Below, piece by piece: positions 1-9,053 of a DNA stretch of 64,000 nt. Made by a program: the position numbers and the translations under genes. This stretch comes from Chondrus crispus (lineage: Eukaryota > Rhodophyta > Florideophyceae > Gigartinales > Gigartinaceae): contig NW_005179143.1 in the NCBI RefSeq assembly GCF_000350225.1, positions 1 to 64,000 on the forward strand, written 5' to 3'. The notes below the pieces were generated by a model. The model saw only the letters and a list, made by a program, of their open reading frames with translations, did not search any database and was not told where the DNA came from. Every line of letters starts with the position of its first letter. Position 1 is the first letter of the stretch.

Positions 1-410
1 GCTGTAGCGCATATTCTCGCGCATTTTGGATATGCATTCCTCGGTGTCATGGGACGGTGTTCCGTGGAAGGAGCACCATTTCCCACGCCAGTGGTTGGGA
101 CGACGGGCGTTGCGGTTGCCGCGGGAGGGCGGGTCGTGATGACGAGGAGCACGGGGGGAGCGTTAGTGATGGTGGGTTTGGTTGGCGAGGTGTGGGTTCT
201 GCTTGGAGAGGTAATTTTCAGCGTGCAGGAGATGGGCTTCGATCTGTTCGACAGGAAGTAAACTTGATTGGGCATGTAGGGTCAGGGCGATCGGGTTGTA
301 GTCGGGGTGGTCGCAGAGGCCGTCAAGTAAAAACTGTGCTGCAGTGCCAGTGTCCTGTATGCCAGGATAATTAACAGCACGCATACGGGTGCGTATGTTT
401 TTGTGTGATG
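1..410 (-). pseudogene. Ty1/copia-type gag, 3' half with zinc knuckle (outer host element)
   Basis: This is the downstream half of a retrotransposon gag gene; it runs off the left edge. Read on the minus strand from 410, it continues in frame from the half at 12223-12611 once gypsy-1 and one copy of its target duplication are removed. It contains a helical capsid-like stretch (TAAQFLLDGL...SSLLPVEQIEAHLLHAE), an in-frame TAA at 163-165, and in the same frame a zinc knuckle at about 34-75 (C-x2-H-x4-H-x4-C, 'CSFHGTPSHDTEEC'). The knuckle is CHHC rather than CCHC. Gag would package element RNA. The TAA suggests a decayed gene, although a real stop followed by readthrough cannot be excluded. Confidence 0.65.
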
Positions 411-415
411 TGATG
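411..415. repeat. Target-site duplication (left) of gypsy-1, TGATG
   Basis: TGATG directly abuts the LTR at 416 and is matched by TGATG at 12218-12222 just outside the other LTR. Confidence 0.9.
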
Positions 416-1008
416 TGTGGTATAACTACCCACGTCCCGACCACTCGGAAACGAGGGGGGATTAGTGTGAGGGAGCGCGCGATGCCGGGTACCCACGCGA
501 GCGCGGACCAATCCGAAGAACTCGTAAAGAGGGAAGGCACACGTGGCCAGTGACGCGCAGCTGAGTGGAGGTGCTATAACCACACAGCCGGTCACGGGTT
601 AGAAGCCTGAGACTTAGAGGTAAAACCGGACGGAGTTAGCAAAAAGCCGTTAAGGGAAGGGAGACGAGTCTTCCCCCGTTTACTGGAACGGGGCAGGTGC
701 CCCCGGTCTTAACCCCTAAGTGGGACGCCAGGACACCTGTCCCGCTACAGTAGCTGTTACATACTGTATACCAGCTACTGTACTAAATTGGCTAATTTGT
801 GCCATTAACCACTACTTGCTAATTACCTACCGGACGGGTCGCACACGTGTGCCCGTGGCCACGACCGATGCCAACTGTTATGCTACGCGTACGCCGTGGA
901 GGTACTACTGTGGTTTTAGAGGGCGCGTGCACGATTACTACATTAGTAACCGCCCGTCCAGACGGTTCTCATCTCCCACCGGGGGTCGTGGTGTGGAATT
1001 GTACCACA
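416..1008 (-). repeat. gypsy-1 3' LTR
   Basis: 593 bp, TGTGGTATAAC...TTGTACCACA on the plus strand, near-identical to 11625-12217. It is the 3' LTR because the element reads leftward. Confidence 0.9.
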
Positions 1009-1021
1009 GACCCCCTTCCTT
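1009..1021 (-). other. gypsy-1 polypurine tract
   Basis: The minus-strand sequence just upstream of the 3' LTR is AAGGAAGGGGGTC followed by TGTGG, the expected plus-strand primer position. Confidence 0.7.
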
Positions 1022-1162
1022 ACTTCGCGACACGTCCCCGTCGCGGCTGGGGGTTGACATGACCGGCTTGCAGGGTGTCCCATCCGTACGGGGAAGCCCG
1101 CGCCGAACACGGGGGCGCGGGCGGACTACGGCCAACTCCATAGGGAAGCCTATGGAGTTTTT

Positions 1163-1580
1163 GGTATTTAACCGCGTCGGATCCCCTGGCGCGGCAATGG
1201 GTCCCCTCACGCTTTCCTTTTCTCCCACATCACCCCAAACCACGCACTCCACTATCACCACTTCTCCGTCTCGTCTCATCCTCCTGTCTTCCTCCCGCAT
1301 GGACAACCGATCATCCGAGCAGGGTCACCCCCCTTGGGCTCAGCTGCCTACGGCGCCAGCCGCGCCGGTCCCTACCTTTCACCCCGCGCTGGCGGCGGGT
1401 CCCGTGAGCCAACCCGCGGCGAGCATCGCAGCTCCGCGGGTGCGGGCTTCCCGGGCGGGGGTTCTTCCCTCGTGCGGCCCTCCCACCGTCCAAGGTCCCC
1501 TGCCGCGCCCTCTGCGCTCAGCCCCGGCTCCCCAAGTCGGCGAGACGACCGTACTGAGACGGTCCCCGACTGGGTTGTAG
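1163..1580 (+). CDS. Possible antisense gene in gypsy-1, 5' part (Pro/Ala-rich ORF with TATA-like box)
   Basis: On the strand opposite the element's own genes, a TATTTAA box (about 1167-1173) is followed by a pyrimidine-rich leader and an ATG at 1299. The resulting 93-residue reading frame (MDNRSSEQGHPP...) ends at 1580 and is rich in Pro, Ala, Gly and Ser. No domain is recognised. It lies directly upstream of the larger antisense ORF at 1946-3616 but in a different frame, so a first exon joined by splicing is possible; I could not choose splice sites. High GC makes chance ORFs common here, so support is weak on its own. The promoter-like layout and the downstream ORF are the only reasons to list it. 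Confidence 0.3.
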
Positions 1581-1945
1581 CCACGGGGCAGACGGCGGCC
1601 GGAGCGGGTAACCGCCCGGTACCGCCGGACCCGCACGCGACCACGCCCCCGGCGACAGAGGCTCCGCCATCCGGCTGGCTCCGGACGGGTGTTAGTGCCG
1701 TTCGGAGTTTATTGCCCGGGGCCGACTTAGACCACCGGGTTCCCCGGGGTGGTCGCAACCCCTCGCAGGTGCAGCCGCAGATGTCCGTCGAGGCTTACAT
1801 CGGAACGGCCTTCCCCGATGCCGCTCGGTTTGGGGCCATCCCCAGGCGGCGGGGTATCTGCACGCCCTCCCCTCGCGGACGAATCCGCCAAGATAGCCGC
1901 TCGGCCGCTTAGAGGACCCGCTGGGTCCACGTGCCCAATCGCGTA

Positions 1946-3616
1946 ATGGCGGATTCCCGCTCGGATCTTCTGTACATCCGCTGTGCGGGTGAGGACCAGT
2001 ACCATTCGCAGTGGTTCGGCCTCTTCGAGAGGTTCGGCGGGGACGTGGATCCTAAGCCCCACGTGCAGTTGGTGGCATTCCCCCGCCCGTTCGACCGGTG
2101 GTACAGTGTGGCCGACCGTGTGCGGTGGGGCGAGAATTCCGCCAAGGAGAGCCGGCTGCGGTGTCGCCGCGCCGATGCCTACTTCCACATGTGGCACACG
2201 GCGGAAATCTTCGCCGTGCCCACGGGCGCTAGGGGGCGGCTATACCTAGCCTTACCGGACGGTTGGAGCAATCTGGAAACTCCACAGTACCTCTGCGTCC
2301 CCACCCCCAGCGTGCTGGCGTATGCCGCAGCGCGGTGGATGCCGGACGGTTCCTTCGGGCGAGAGGCGACGCCCGGGATGCGTCGACTGATCGACGCCAT
2401 CTTGCCCTCGAAGTGGACGGTCCTGGCGTTGCTGTGTTTCCTACACGCCGCACGGGACGGCCTCCCGATCTTCACAAGGTGTTCGGACCCTCGCCTGGCG
2501 AGCCGGAACGGGAACGAACCCGTCGAGCGAGGCTCTCTCTTCCGGTTATCGGCCGGGCTTTTGTAGCTCATCCGATCGGTCGGGGTGGCCGCCATCCTCG
2601 AGGGGACGTCGTTCGACCCGGTTGGCGCGGAGGCCATCCTCGATTTTTCCGAACGGTTGGACTGGTCCCTTCGAGAGCGCGGCGACTTCGTGTGGTACAG
2701 TTGGGCCCGCGGCTGCTCCTTGCGGATGCCGCATTGGGATGGTACGTCGGCAGAGGCCGACAACTGGTACGACCCCCTGCCGGACGACGGGTCGCCGTCG
2801 TACGGTGCGGTCATCGCCTCCGGTGACGGGTGGGGCGCCGCGGTTGCCTCCGCCGGAACTCCCGCGGAACCGTCCGTTGAGTCTCTGCCCGTGTCGACCG
2901 CGCCGGTTCTACCGATGCCGGGTGACACCGCCCTCGGAGAGGGCCTTCCAGTCGGTCCCTCGACGCCTCCTAAGGTGGGCGACGCGATCACTGCGGATTC
3001 ACCACCAGCGGCCACGGAAGCGCCGGCCACGGAAACGCCGGTCATGGAAGTGCCGGTCACGGACCCCGCCCCGGTGGGGGCCCCTCGCGAGGTTCCTTCT
3101 GTCGAGCCCGCAGGGGGCAACCTCCCTGCGGTAGCTACCGGATCGGTGCCGGGCTCCGCCGTCTTTCCCGTCAGCGAAATGACCGCGACGGGGATGCAGA
3201 CCCCCTCAGTGGCGGTCGATAGAGCCCCGAATGTGGCGCCAGCAGACGAAGCCCCCGTCTTGGTCCCGGACGCGCAGGCCGCCCTGCACGCTCTGCAGAT
3301 GGAGTGCGGCTACGCGGATGTCCCTGCACCGACCACCCTCGCGGCGGCTTTGGAGTCCGCGCGCACCTGGCTGGTCGAGGCGACTCAGCTCAAGGCGCGG
3401 GTGGCCGGCATGCAGTTCGCCATCCGCCAACGCGACACCGGCGAGGATCTCCTGCGCAGTGAGAAGATGGCGCGGATCCGTGCGGCACAGGACCACCTCG
3501 CCGTCTTGAGCGAGCAGGTGTCCGCGAAGAGACCGTACGGTGCAGTCGATGCTGATCCCGCCCGCGCGGCGGTGCGGGGAGCGGAGCCCTCTGCCAAGCG
3601 CCAACGCCGTGAGTGA
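1946..3616 (+). CDS. Antisense ORF of gypsy-1 (unknown protein, one in-frame TAG)
   Basis: A long frame on the strand opposite gag-pol. The first ATG is at 1946; the frame stays open to 3616 except for one TAG at 2564-2566. The part before the TAG (about 206 aa) looks like a folded domain rich in Trp, Tyr and Phe (QWFGLFERFGGDVDPKPHV, RADAYFHMWHTAEIF). After the TAG come about 100 further residues with aromatic motifs, a Pro/Thr/Val-rich linker, a Glu/Ala/Leu-rich helical stretch and a basic end (KRQRRE) that could be a nuclear signal. I recognise no family. Antisense accessory ORFs between pol and the 3' LTR are known in some plant Ty3/gypsy elements; a comparable accessory gene is an inference. 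The TAG could be a mutation, a readthrough site or part of an intron. Confidence 0.45.
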
Positions 3617-4274
3617 TGCCAGTGGGGGAGGCGGGGAGAGTAGCGAACCGCCTCCGGGGACCAGGTCCCATCCATCCCAGTAAATTGCCCCCTGTTCTCC
3701 TTTTTCTTCCTCTTCTTCACTGCCCTTCCCGCTCGGTACTGTAGTCTCTCCGCGTCGGTCGGGTCCGGCGCGGGGCAGGAGTCGTTTGAAGCAGTGCTCG
3801 CGCGTCCGTGGCGGGGGCTTGCCGCCCGGCGGGAGGCTCCGGCGCATCCTTGGCCGTGATACCCCCAGCCGCGGCTCCGCCGCCCCGGTAGGCGAGGGCT
3901 CGGGCGCCACTGCAGCGCCACTTCCCCCAACTGCCCGCCGGTCGTCATCGTAGCTGCCGGGTTACCCTCTGGCTCATGCTGGCGAGACTCCGCTCGGTGA
4001 GTGTACCAAGTGTTCGCGGGAAGGGTCCCCTAGCTACCCCCGCGACACTGGAGGGCATCCGTCCGGTAGGTAATTTAAGCCGGATTTTACCGCCCCGCGA
4101 CGGGTGGCCTTTTCAGCGCATTGACGAACTCCGATTGGGTACTCCCCGAGAATCGGAGGCGTCTTGAACCGCCGCCGTGGTCCAGCGGCCACACGTGCCG
4201 GACGGTGTATGCCGCTCGCGCAACTCGTGGTCCACAGTGCCCTGGAGCCCCGGCGAGGTCGTTCCCATACAGTA
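3617..4274. other. gypsy-1 spacer between antisense ORF and integrase end
   Basis: Pyrimidine-rich (CTCCTTTTTCTTCCTC near 3695) then GC-rich sequence with no convincing coding frame on either strand. It may hold the 3' untranslated regions of the converging transcripts. Confidence 0.4.
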
Positions 4275-5534
4275 TTACCGCGCTGGGTTCCGGCTCTCGG
4301 CAGCGGGTATGCACCGGGGCGCCAAGCCGTTTGACCACCGCCGCGTCAGGTCGTCTTGTCGGCGGGTCAGCTTCCTCCGCGCCGGTCCATCCGGTACGGC
4401 TCGAGCGGTGGCACGCAGGGGATCTGCGTGCGCAATAAACGAATGGTGGCCGCCTAGAGGAGACCCTCGGCGGAGTCGCCCCCATCCACGCCGGGTATTC
4501 CGGTGCGGGGTTTGGGGTGGCGCTCGCAGGGTTCCGTGTGCGTCTGTGGCGACCTTGCCCGCTCCTGCGCCGGGTCTTCCGGCGCGGGGTTTGCGGTGAC
4601 GCGCGCGGGGTTCCGCGTGCGTCTGTGGCGATGTTGCCGCCTCCTGCGCCGGGTCTTCCGGCGCGGGGTTTGCGGTGACGCACGCGGGGTTCCGCGTGCG
4701 TCTGTGGCGATGTTGCCGCCTCCTGCGCCGGGTCTTCCGGCGCGGGGTTTCCGGTGACGCACGCGGGTTTCCGCGTGCGTCTGTGGCGGTTGATCGCCGC
4801 CCGGGGGAGGTCCTCCGCGGGATCGTCCCGTCCCGCGCTGGGTCGCCCAGTGCGGTGTTGCGGTGGCGTGCGGCCGCCCGCGTGCGCCAGAAGCGGTCTA
4901 TGAAGGCCTGGGGGAGTCCCTCAGCGGGTTCCCAGGTATCGTCCGCTGGGGCGTAGCCATACCAGCGGACCTTGTACTGGATTCCTGTGCGGTTCTCCCG
5001 GTGGCCGACCAGATGGTCGACCACATACTCCGCGGCGGGTTCGGGTTCTCCGTCCGCCGCGGGCTGGGTCGGGGCGGCCGCAGTGACGTCGCGGGGTCCC
5101 CGCGGCATCCAGGTTATCCGGTCGATGCTCACGCGGTTTGAGACCCCGTCTTGATCGACGACCACTGTGGTCTCCGTAGCGGATCGGACCCGAAACGGGC
5201 CTTCCGTTTTCGGTAAAAGCTTGACGGAGGGTCCCCCTTCATTACTTGGCAGGTCTCCCCGTTTGGTACTCGTCAATGGCCGAGGTGGGCCGTCGACATA
5301 GACCAGGTCTCCCACCTCGATGAACGGGCGGAAACGCACCTTCTTATCGAAGTCGGCCTTGTATCGCCTTTGCGCCGTGGTTAGTTTCACCCGCGTGCGC
5401 TCAAGGGCGTCGCGGAGTTTACGCAGCGTCGCGCGCTTGTACTGTACCGGGGTCCTCGGATCTTCCGTGTTGGAGACGGCATCCTGCGGTACAATACCAG
5501 GCAGTGCCAAACCGGACGGTGGTCGCGTCAGCAC
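4275..5534 (-). pseudogene. gypsy-1 integrase C-terminal region with chromodomain and Arg/Pro-rich repeat tail
   Basis: The frame contains the integrase C-terminal segment (FDKKVRFRPFIEVGDLVYVD, a GPY/F-type module) followed by a chromodomain (VDHLVGHRENRTGIQYKVRW, then YGYAPADDTWEPAEGL). Chromodomains in chromovirus integrases tether the pre-integration complex to chromatin. The C-terminal roughly 200 residues are an Arg/Thr/Pro-rich tail translated from a 79-bp tandem repeat, unlike normal integrase ends. The frame has no start of its own: upstream it continues the integrase core at 5578-5973 after a frameshift near 5710-5720. The chromodomain call is firm; the repeat tail is probably a late expansion. 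Confidence 0.8.
4463..4867. repeat. 79-bp GC-rich tandem repeat in gypsy-1
   Basis: Marker GTCTGTGG recurs at 4542, 4621, 4700 and 4779, exactly 79 bp apart. Degenerate copies extend on both sides (GCCGGGT.TTCCGG at about 4491 and 4570; a diverged unit at about 4791-4867). Because 79 is not a multiple of 3, each successive copy is read in a new frame, and several frames on both strands stay open. Confidence 0.9.
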
Positions 5535-5577
5535 CAGGTGGAACGGGGCTGTCTCCGTCGACCGGTGGACCTGCGTG

Positions 5578-5973
5578 TTATACGAGAAGGTCAGGGGCTG
5601 GATGTATTTGTCCCAGTCCCTCTGATGCTCCGCGACATAATGTCGGAGGCGCTGTACCAGAGTACGGTTGAACGACTCGGTTTGCCCATTCGTCTGGAGG
5701 TGATAGGCGGTAGGTAGTCAGGTAATGCCTCACCCCCAGGAGGGCACACACCGCGTCGAAGAACTTGGCGGCAAACTGCGGTCCTTTATCGGTTAGCACG
5801 TAACGTGGTGCGCCGTATACGTAGACCCAGTTGTCCAAGAAGGCGTTAGCCACAACCGACGAGGTGGTGGTCCGTAACGGGATACTACGCGTCAGCTTGG
5901 TGAACCGGTCGGTCATGACGAGCACGTGGCGATTCCCGTGCGCCGTCTTCGGTAAGGGGCCGAGCAGGTCCAT
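5578..5973 (-). pseudogene. gypsy-1 integrase catalytic core (frameshifted)
   Basis: DDE integrase core fragment. MDLLGPLPKTAHG holds the first Asp, and VLTDKGPQFAAKFF the second. The residues expected around the catalytic Glu (the usual GQTE) are found in a different frame, because the minus-strand sequence near 5710-5720 contains a tandem TACC (ACTACCTACCGCC) that shifts the frame. The downstream part of the domain is therefore read in the frame of the 4275-5534 segment. Upstream, the HHCC zinc-binding part is also frame-broken (6060-6160). The integrase is non-functional as it stands. Confidence 0.8.
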
Positions 5974-7117
5974 TGCGACGAAATACAGCGATCATGCCAC
6001 TGGGAAGAGCTTGAGATCCTTCTGGTGCCTCACCAGGGTTCCCCGGGTGGCAGCGCATGACGCGCAATTCCGTACGGTACTGAAGGCGTCGTTGGCCATA
6101 TGAGGCCAATAATATTCCCGCCGGAGGGTATAGTACATCCTCGTACCGCCCGGGGTGTCCGGCTAGGCGGGGATGGTGAGCAAGGTACAGTACCTTTGCT
6201 CTCAACCGTTTAGGTACGACCCGCTGTAGAGTCCCGTCGAGAAGGGACTTGCGGACGAGGAACCCATAGCGATCCACGTCGTAACGAGAGTCTGGGTTCC
6301 TTACGGTTTCGGCGGCCGCCCTACAGAAGGAGTCCTCGGCCTGCTCCCGAAGGAATTCTTCCACCGTTACGGATGAGACGTCGCGTTCTTCGGGTGTAAC
6401 CGCGAACGCGTTTCCGGGCCGCCCTGGGTTGACGGGGGTCTCCCAGTGTACAGTACCCTGGCGGGGGCTTTGCTCCTCCTCTCGCCATTGTACCGCGAAA
6501 CACGGGACCTCGTCGTCAACCGGTTCGGGACTGGCGCCGTGAACTCGGAGGCGTGATACACCATCCGCGAGTTGGTGTTTAATTCCCGGCCGGTACTGTA
6601 CGTCATATTCGTACTCGGCTAGGCGGAGGCGCCAGCGCGCTAGCCGGCCGGAGCTATCCGCCAGGTTGAGAACCCAGCGGAGGGCCTCATGATCCGTACG
6701 GAGGTCGAACGTATTCCCATACAGGTATGGTCGAAGCGTGAGAATACTCCACACGACGGCGAGGCATTCCTTCTCGGTAGTGGTGTAGTTCTTCCCCGCG
6801 TCCGTGAGGGCGCGGCTCCAATAACCGATCGGTAGGCGGTCGCCGTCCGGCTGCTCCTGTAGCAGGGCGCAGCCGACCTGGTACGCGCAAGCGTCAGTAT
6901 CCAGGGTGTACTTCTTTCCGTAACGGGGTAGAGCCAATATCGGTGGGGACACGAGGCGCTTCTTCAGTTCCACGAACGCCTCGTATTCCTCATCGGTCAG
7001 GACTTCGAACTCGAAGGGTTGGTTCTTGCCCGTTTTCCGGTTTAACGGAGCGGCTATCTTCGCGAAGCCCTTCACGAACCGACGGTAAACATTGCACATT
7101 CCTAAGAATGACCGCAA
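5885..7117 (-). pseudogene. gypsy-1 RNase H and integrase N-terminal region
   Basis: This continues the RT frame past an in-frame TAA at 7118-7120. It begins with the conserved RT/RNase H connection LRSFLGMCNVYRRFV and then the RNase H domain: catalytic Asp in LDTDACAYQVGCALLQ, KNYTTTEKECLAVVW and LRTDHEALRWVLN. After about residue 290 it enters the integrase zinc-binding region (LAHHPRLAGHPGRYEDVLY) and loses homology there, consistent with a frameshift near 6140; the matching residues are seen in another frame. In Ty3/gypsy pol this region removes the RNA template and inserts the cDNA. Confidence 0.85.
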
Positions 7118-8359
7118 TTACGTTTGGTTCTGGGGAGATCGAGCGCGCTCGATGGCGACCCCGTTGCGGCGCTCGACCTCCAACCTGCTTGGTCGAATCA
7201 CGTGTCCCAGGTAGGTGACCGAGGTGTCGAAGAAGGCGCACTTCGACAGCTTCAGCGACACGCCCGCGTCCCGCAGTAGGCGTAGAACCTCGCGGACGTG
7301 CGTAAAGTGTTCCGTTACGGTCTTGGAGTAGATGATAGAATCATCCAGGTAGACCAGTGCGGTTTCCCATTTTACCCGCGATAGTATGATGTCGACGGCC
7401 CGCTGAAAGGTAGCGGGGGCGTTCTTCAAACCGAACGGCATGCGGAGGAATCGGTACAACCCGCAGTGCGACGCGAACGTCGTCTTGTCGCGGTCCTCCT
7501 CGGCAATTTCTACTTGCCAATACCCGCTGTTGCAATCCAGCGTGGTAAAGACAGTAGCGTCGCCGAGGGAATCGATGCACTCGTCCATCCTCGGCAACAT
7601 ATAGAAATCCCGAACGGTGACTGCGTTAAGCTTTCTGTAGTCGAGACAGAACCGCATGGTACCATCCTTTTTAGGGACGAATACCACGGGGCTTGCCCAT
7701 TTGGCCGTGGCGGGTTCGATTACCCCTGCCCGGAGCATGCGGTCGATCTGCGTCTTCTCTTTTTCCCGTGCGGTTGGTCCGGCGCGGTAAGGCGCCTGGT
7801 AAATCGGGCGAGCACCGGGCTTGAGCTCAATCCGGTGCTTCGTGGCCCCGATTTTTCCCAGCCGGCCGGTCCACATGTCCTTGAATTCGGACAGTACCTC
7901 GAGGATCTCCGAGCGTACCTCCTCGTCCTCGGCACCGATGTGGACGTCCTCCTGCCAAGCGTTGGGGTCCTCCTCAGGGGCGGCGGTGTCTTCGGGTTTA
8001 TCTGTTCCAACCGCCCCGAGGGGCGCCTTGGGCGGCGTGGCTTGTTCAGCCCCGCCCTTGTCCGTACGGTTGTCGGCGGCTTCTTTCGCGCCATCCTTTG
8101 CGGTTGAGGGGTTGGAATTAAATATCCCTCCCCCTTCCTTAGCTTCGGCCGCTTCCGCGGCCGAGTCGCCAAGGGTCAGGATGTGAGTGGGCGACGGAAG
8201 AGCCAGTCCGACTACGGTATGCTTCGGGATGTGAACCGAGCGGTGCCCAAAATTGCTGAGCATTACCAAGAACGGGTTTTCGGGGACAACATCCATGACC
8301 CCTGTGCCATGAGAGTCAAATTCTTGTGCGCGGTTTTTGGGGAGTTCTGTAAAAAACAT
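7118..8359 (-). pseudogene. gypsy-1 reverse transcriptase
   Basis: Ty3/gypsy reverse transcriptase with all main blocks: IDRMLRAGVIEPATAKWASP, FCLDYRKLNAVTVRDFYMLP, TTLDCNSGYWQVEIAEEDRD, YRFLRMPFGLKNAPATFQRA and catalytic box VYLDDSIIYS. The frame starts in a -1 overlap with the protease frame (8263-8359), which contains a canonical slippery heptamer at 8350-8356. It ends at TAA 7118-7120, just before LRSFLG; relatives usually have an acidic residue there, so a single G to T change of GAA would explain it. The N-terminal 110 or so residues form an acidic, low-complexity linker. Confidence 0.88.
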
Positions 8360-9033
8360 AGCCCCCCCACCGGCGTGGCGACCCTCACCATGGCCTGCGT
8401 CATCGGGGGAATTGTCACCCCTCTGACGAGGCGGATCTTCCGTGACGGTGTGTTGGCGGGGAACGCCACCTGCTTCCGTTCGGGTTTATCCGACGGCGGT
8501 AGTTGTTGTGTGGTGCTCCCCGAGGCCATCTTGCGGTCGTGCCTCGAGGGGGTTGTTCCGACCAACGCCACGGGTGGGGCGTCGTGGAACACGACCTTCC
8601 GTTGCAGTGGGAGGATCGCCTTGGCGTGGCGATCCGGGAAGGTCGTACCGAGGATACAGTCCACGGCGAGGCTCGTGACTACCAGGAACGGGACGCGCGC
8701 CACAAACTCACCGATTCGGACGAGCAGGGGGATTTCCCCTAGTGCCTTCATCGCGCGGTTTGACGCGTCGATGAGCGCTGGGCTCCGAACCGGTTTTATA
8801 GATGGTCGCCACGACTCGGCGACACACCGTAAATGGATGACGTTCGGGCCGGCTCCTGAGTCATGCACTGGCGTGATGGCGACCATCAACGCCTGCTTCT
8901 GACCAACCGTCGCGGAGATCTTGTAATTCTGCTTCTTGAAGAAGCAGATGGCCTGGACTTCCGTTCGGTTACCCGGCTGCGCATCCACTGGTGCAGCCGG
9001 ATCGGGGGTGCCTAAGCTTCTGATGCTGGGCAC
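8263..9033 (-). CDS. gypsy-1 aspartic protease region
   Basis: Retropepsin-like frame. The catalytic motif is DSGAGPNVI at about residues 58-66 (usual D-S/T-G-A); CILGTTFPDRHAKAILP is the usual second-half motif (ILG). The frame is -1 relative to gag upstream and is open back into the gag end, so it is probably expressed as a gag-pro fusion; no canonical slippery site was found at that first junction. At its 3' end it overlaps the RT frame by 97 bp. The enzyme would cut the Gag-Pol precursor. No lesion is visible inside this frame. Residue 1 as given is a GTG codon, so the true N-terminus lies within a fusion. Confidence 0.78.
   Translation of the reverse strand: MPSIRSLGTPDPAAPVDAQPGNRTEVQAICFFKKQNYKISATVGQKQALMVAITPVHDSGAGPNVIHLRCVAESWRPSIKPVRSPALIDASNRAMKALGEIPLLVRIGEFVARVPFLVVTSLAVDCILGTTFPDRHAKAILPLQRKVVFHDAPPVALVGTTPSRHDRKMASGSTTQQLPPSDKPERKQVAFPANTPSRKIRLVRGVTIPPMTQAMVRVATPVGGLCFLQNSPKTAHKNLTLMAQGSWMLSPKTRSW
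8350..8356 (-). promoter_or_regulatory. Candidate -1 ribosomal frameshift site (T TTT TTA), protease to RT
   Basis: On the minus strand the protease frame reads TGT TTT TTA CAG, giving the heptamer T TTT TTA in the correct phase. A -1 slip gives TTT TTT ACA, which is exactly the RT frame. The protease frame continues about 30 codons beyond it. No downstream pseudoknot was tested. Confidence 0.7.
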
Positions 9034-9053
9034 GGGGAGAGACGTCGTCGCCT

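Noticed and set aside
371-595. Minus-strand frame across the left LTR boundary, with a similar one at 11586-11804
   Set aside because: LTR sequence joined by chance to flanking gag sequence; explained by insertion.
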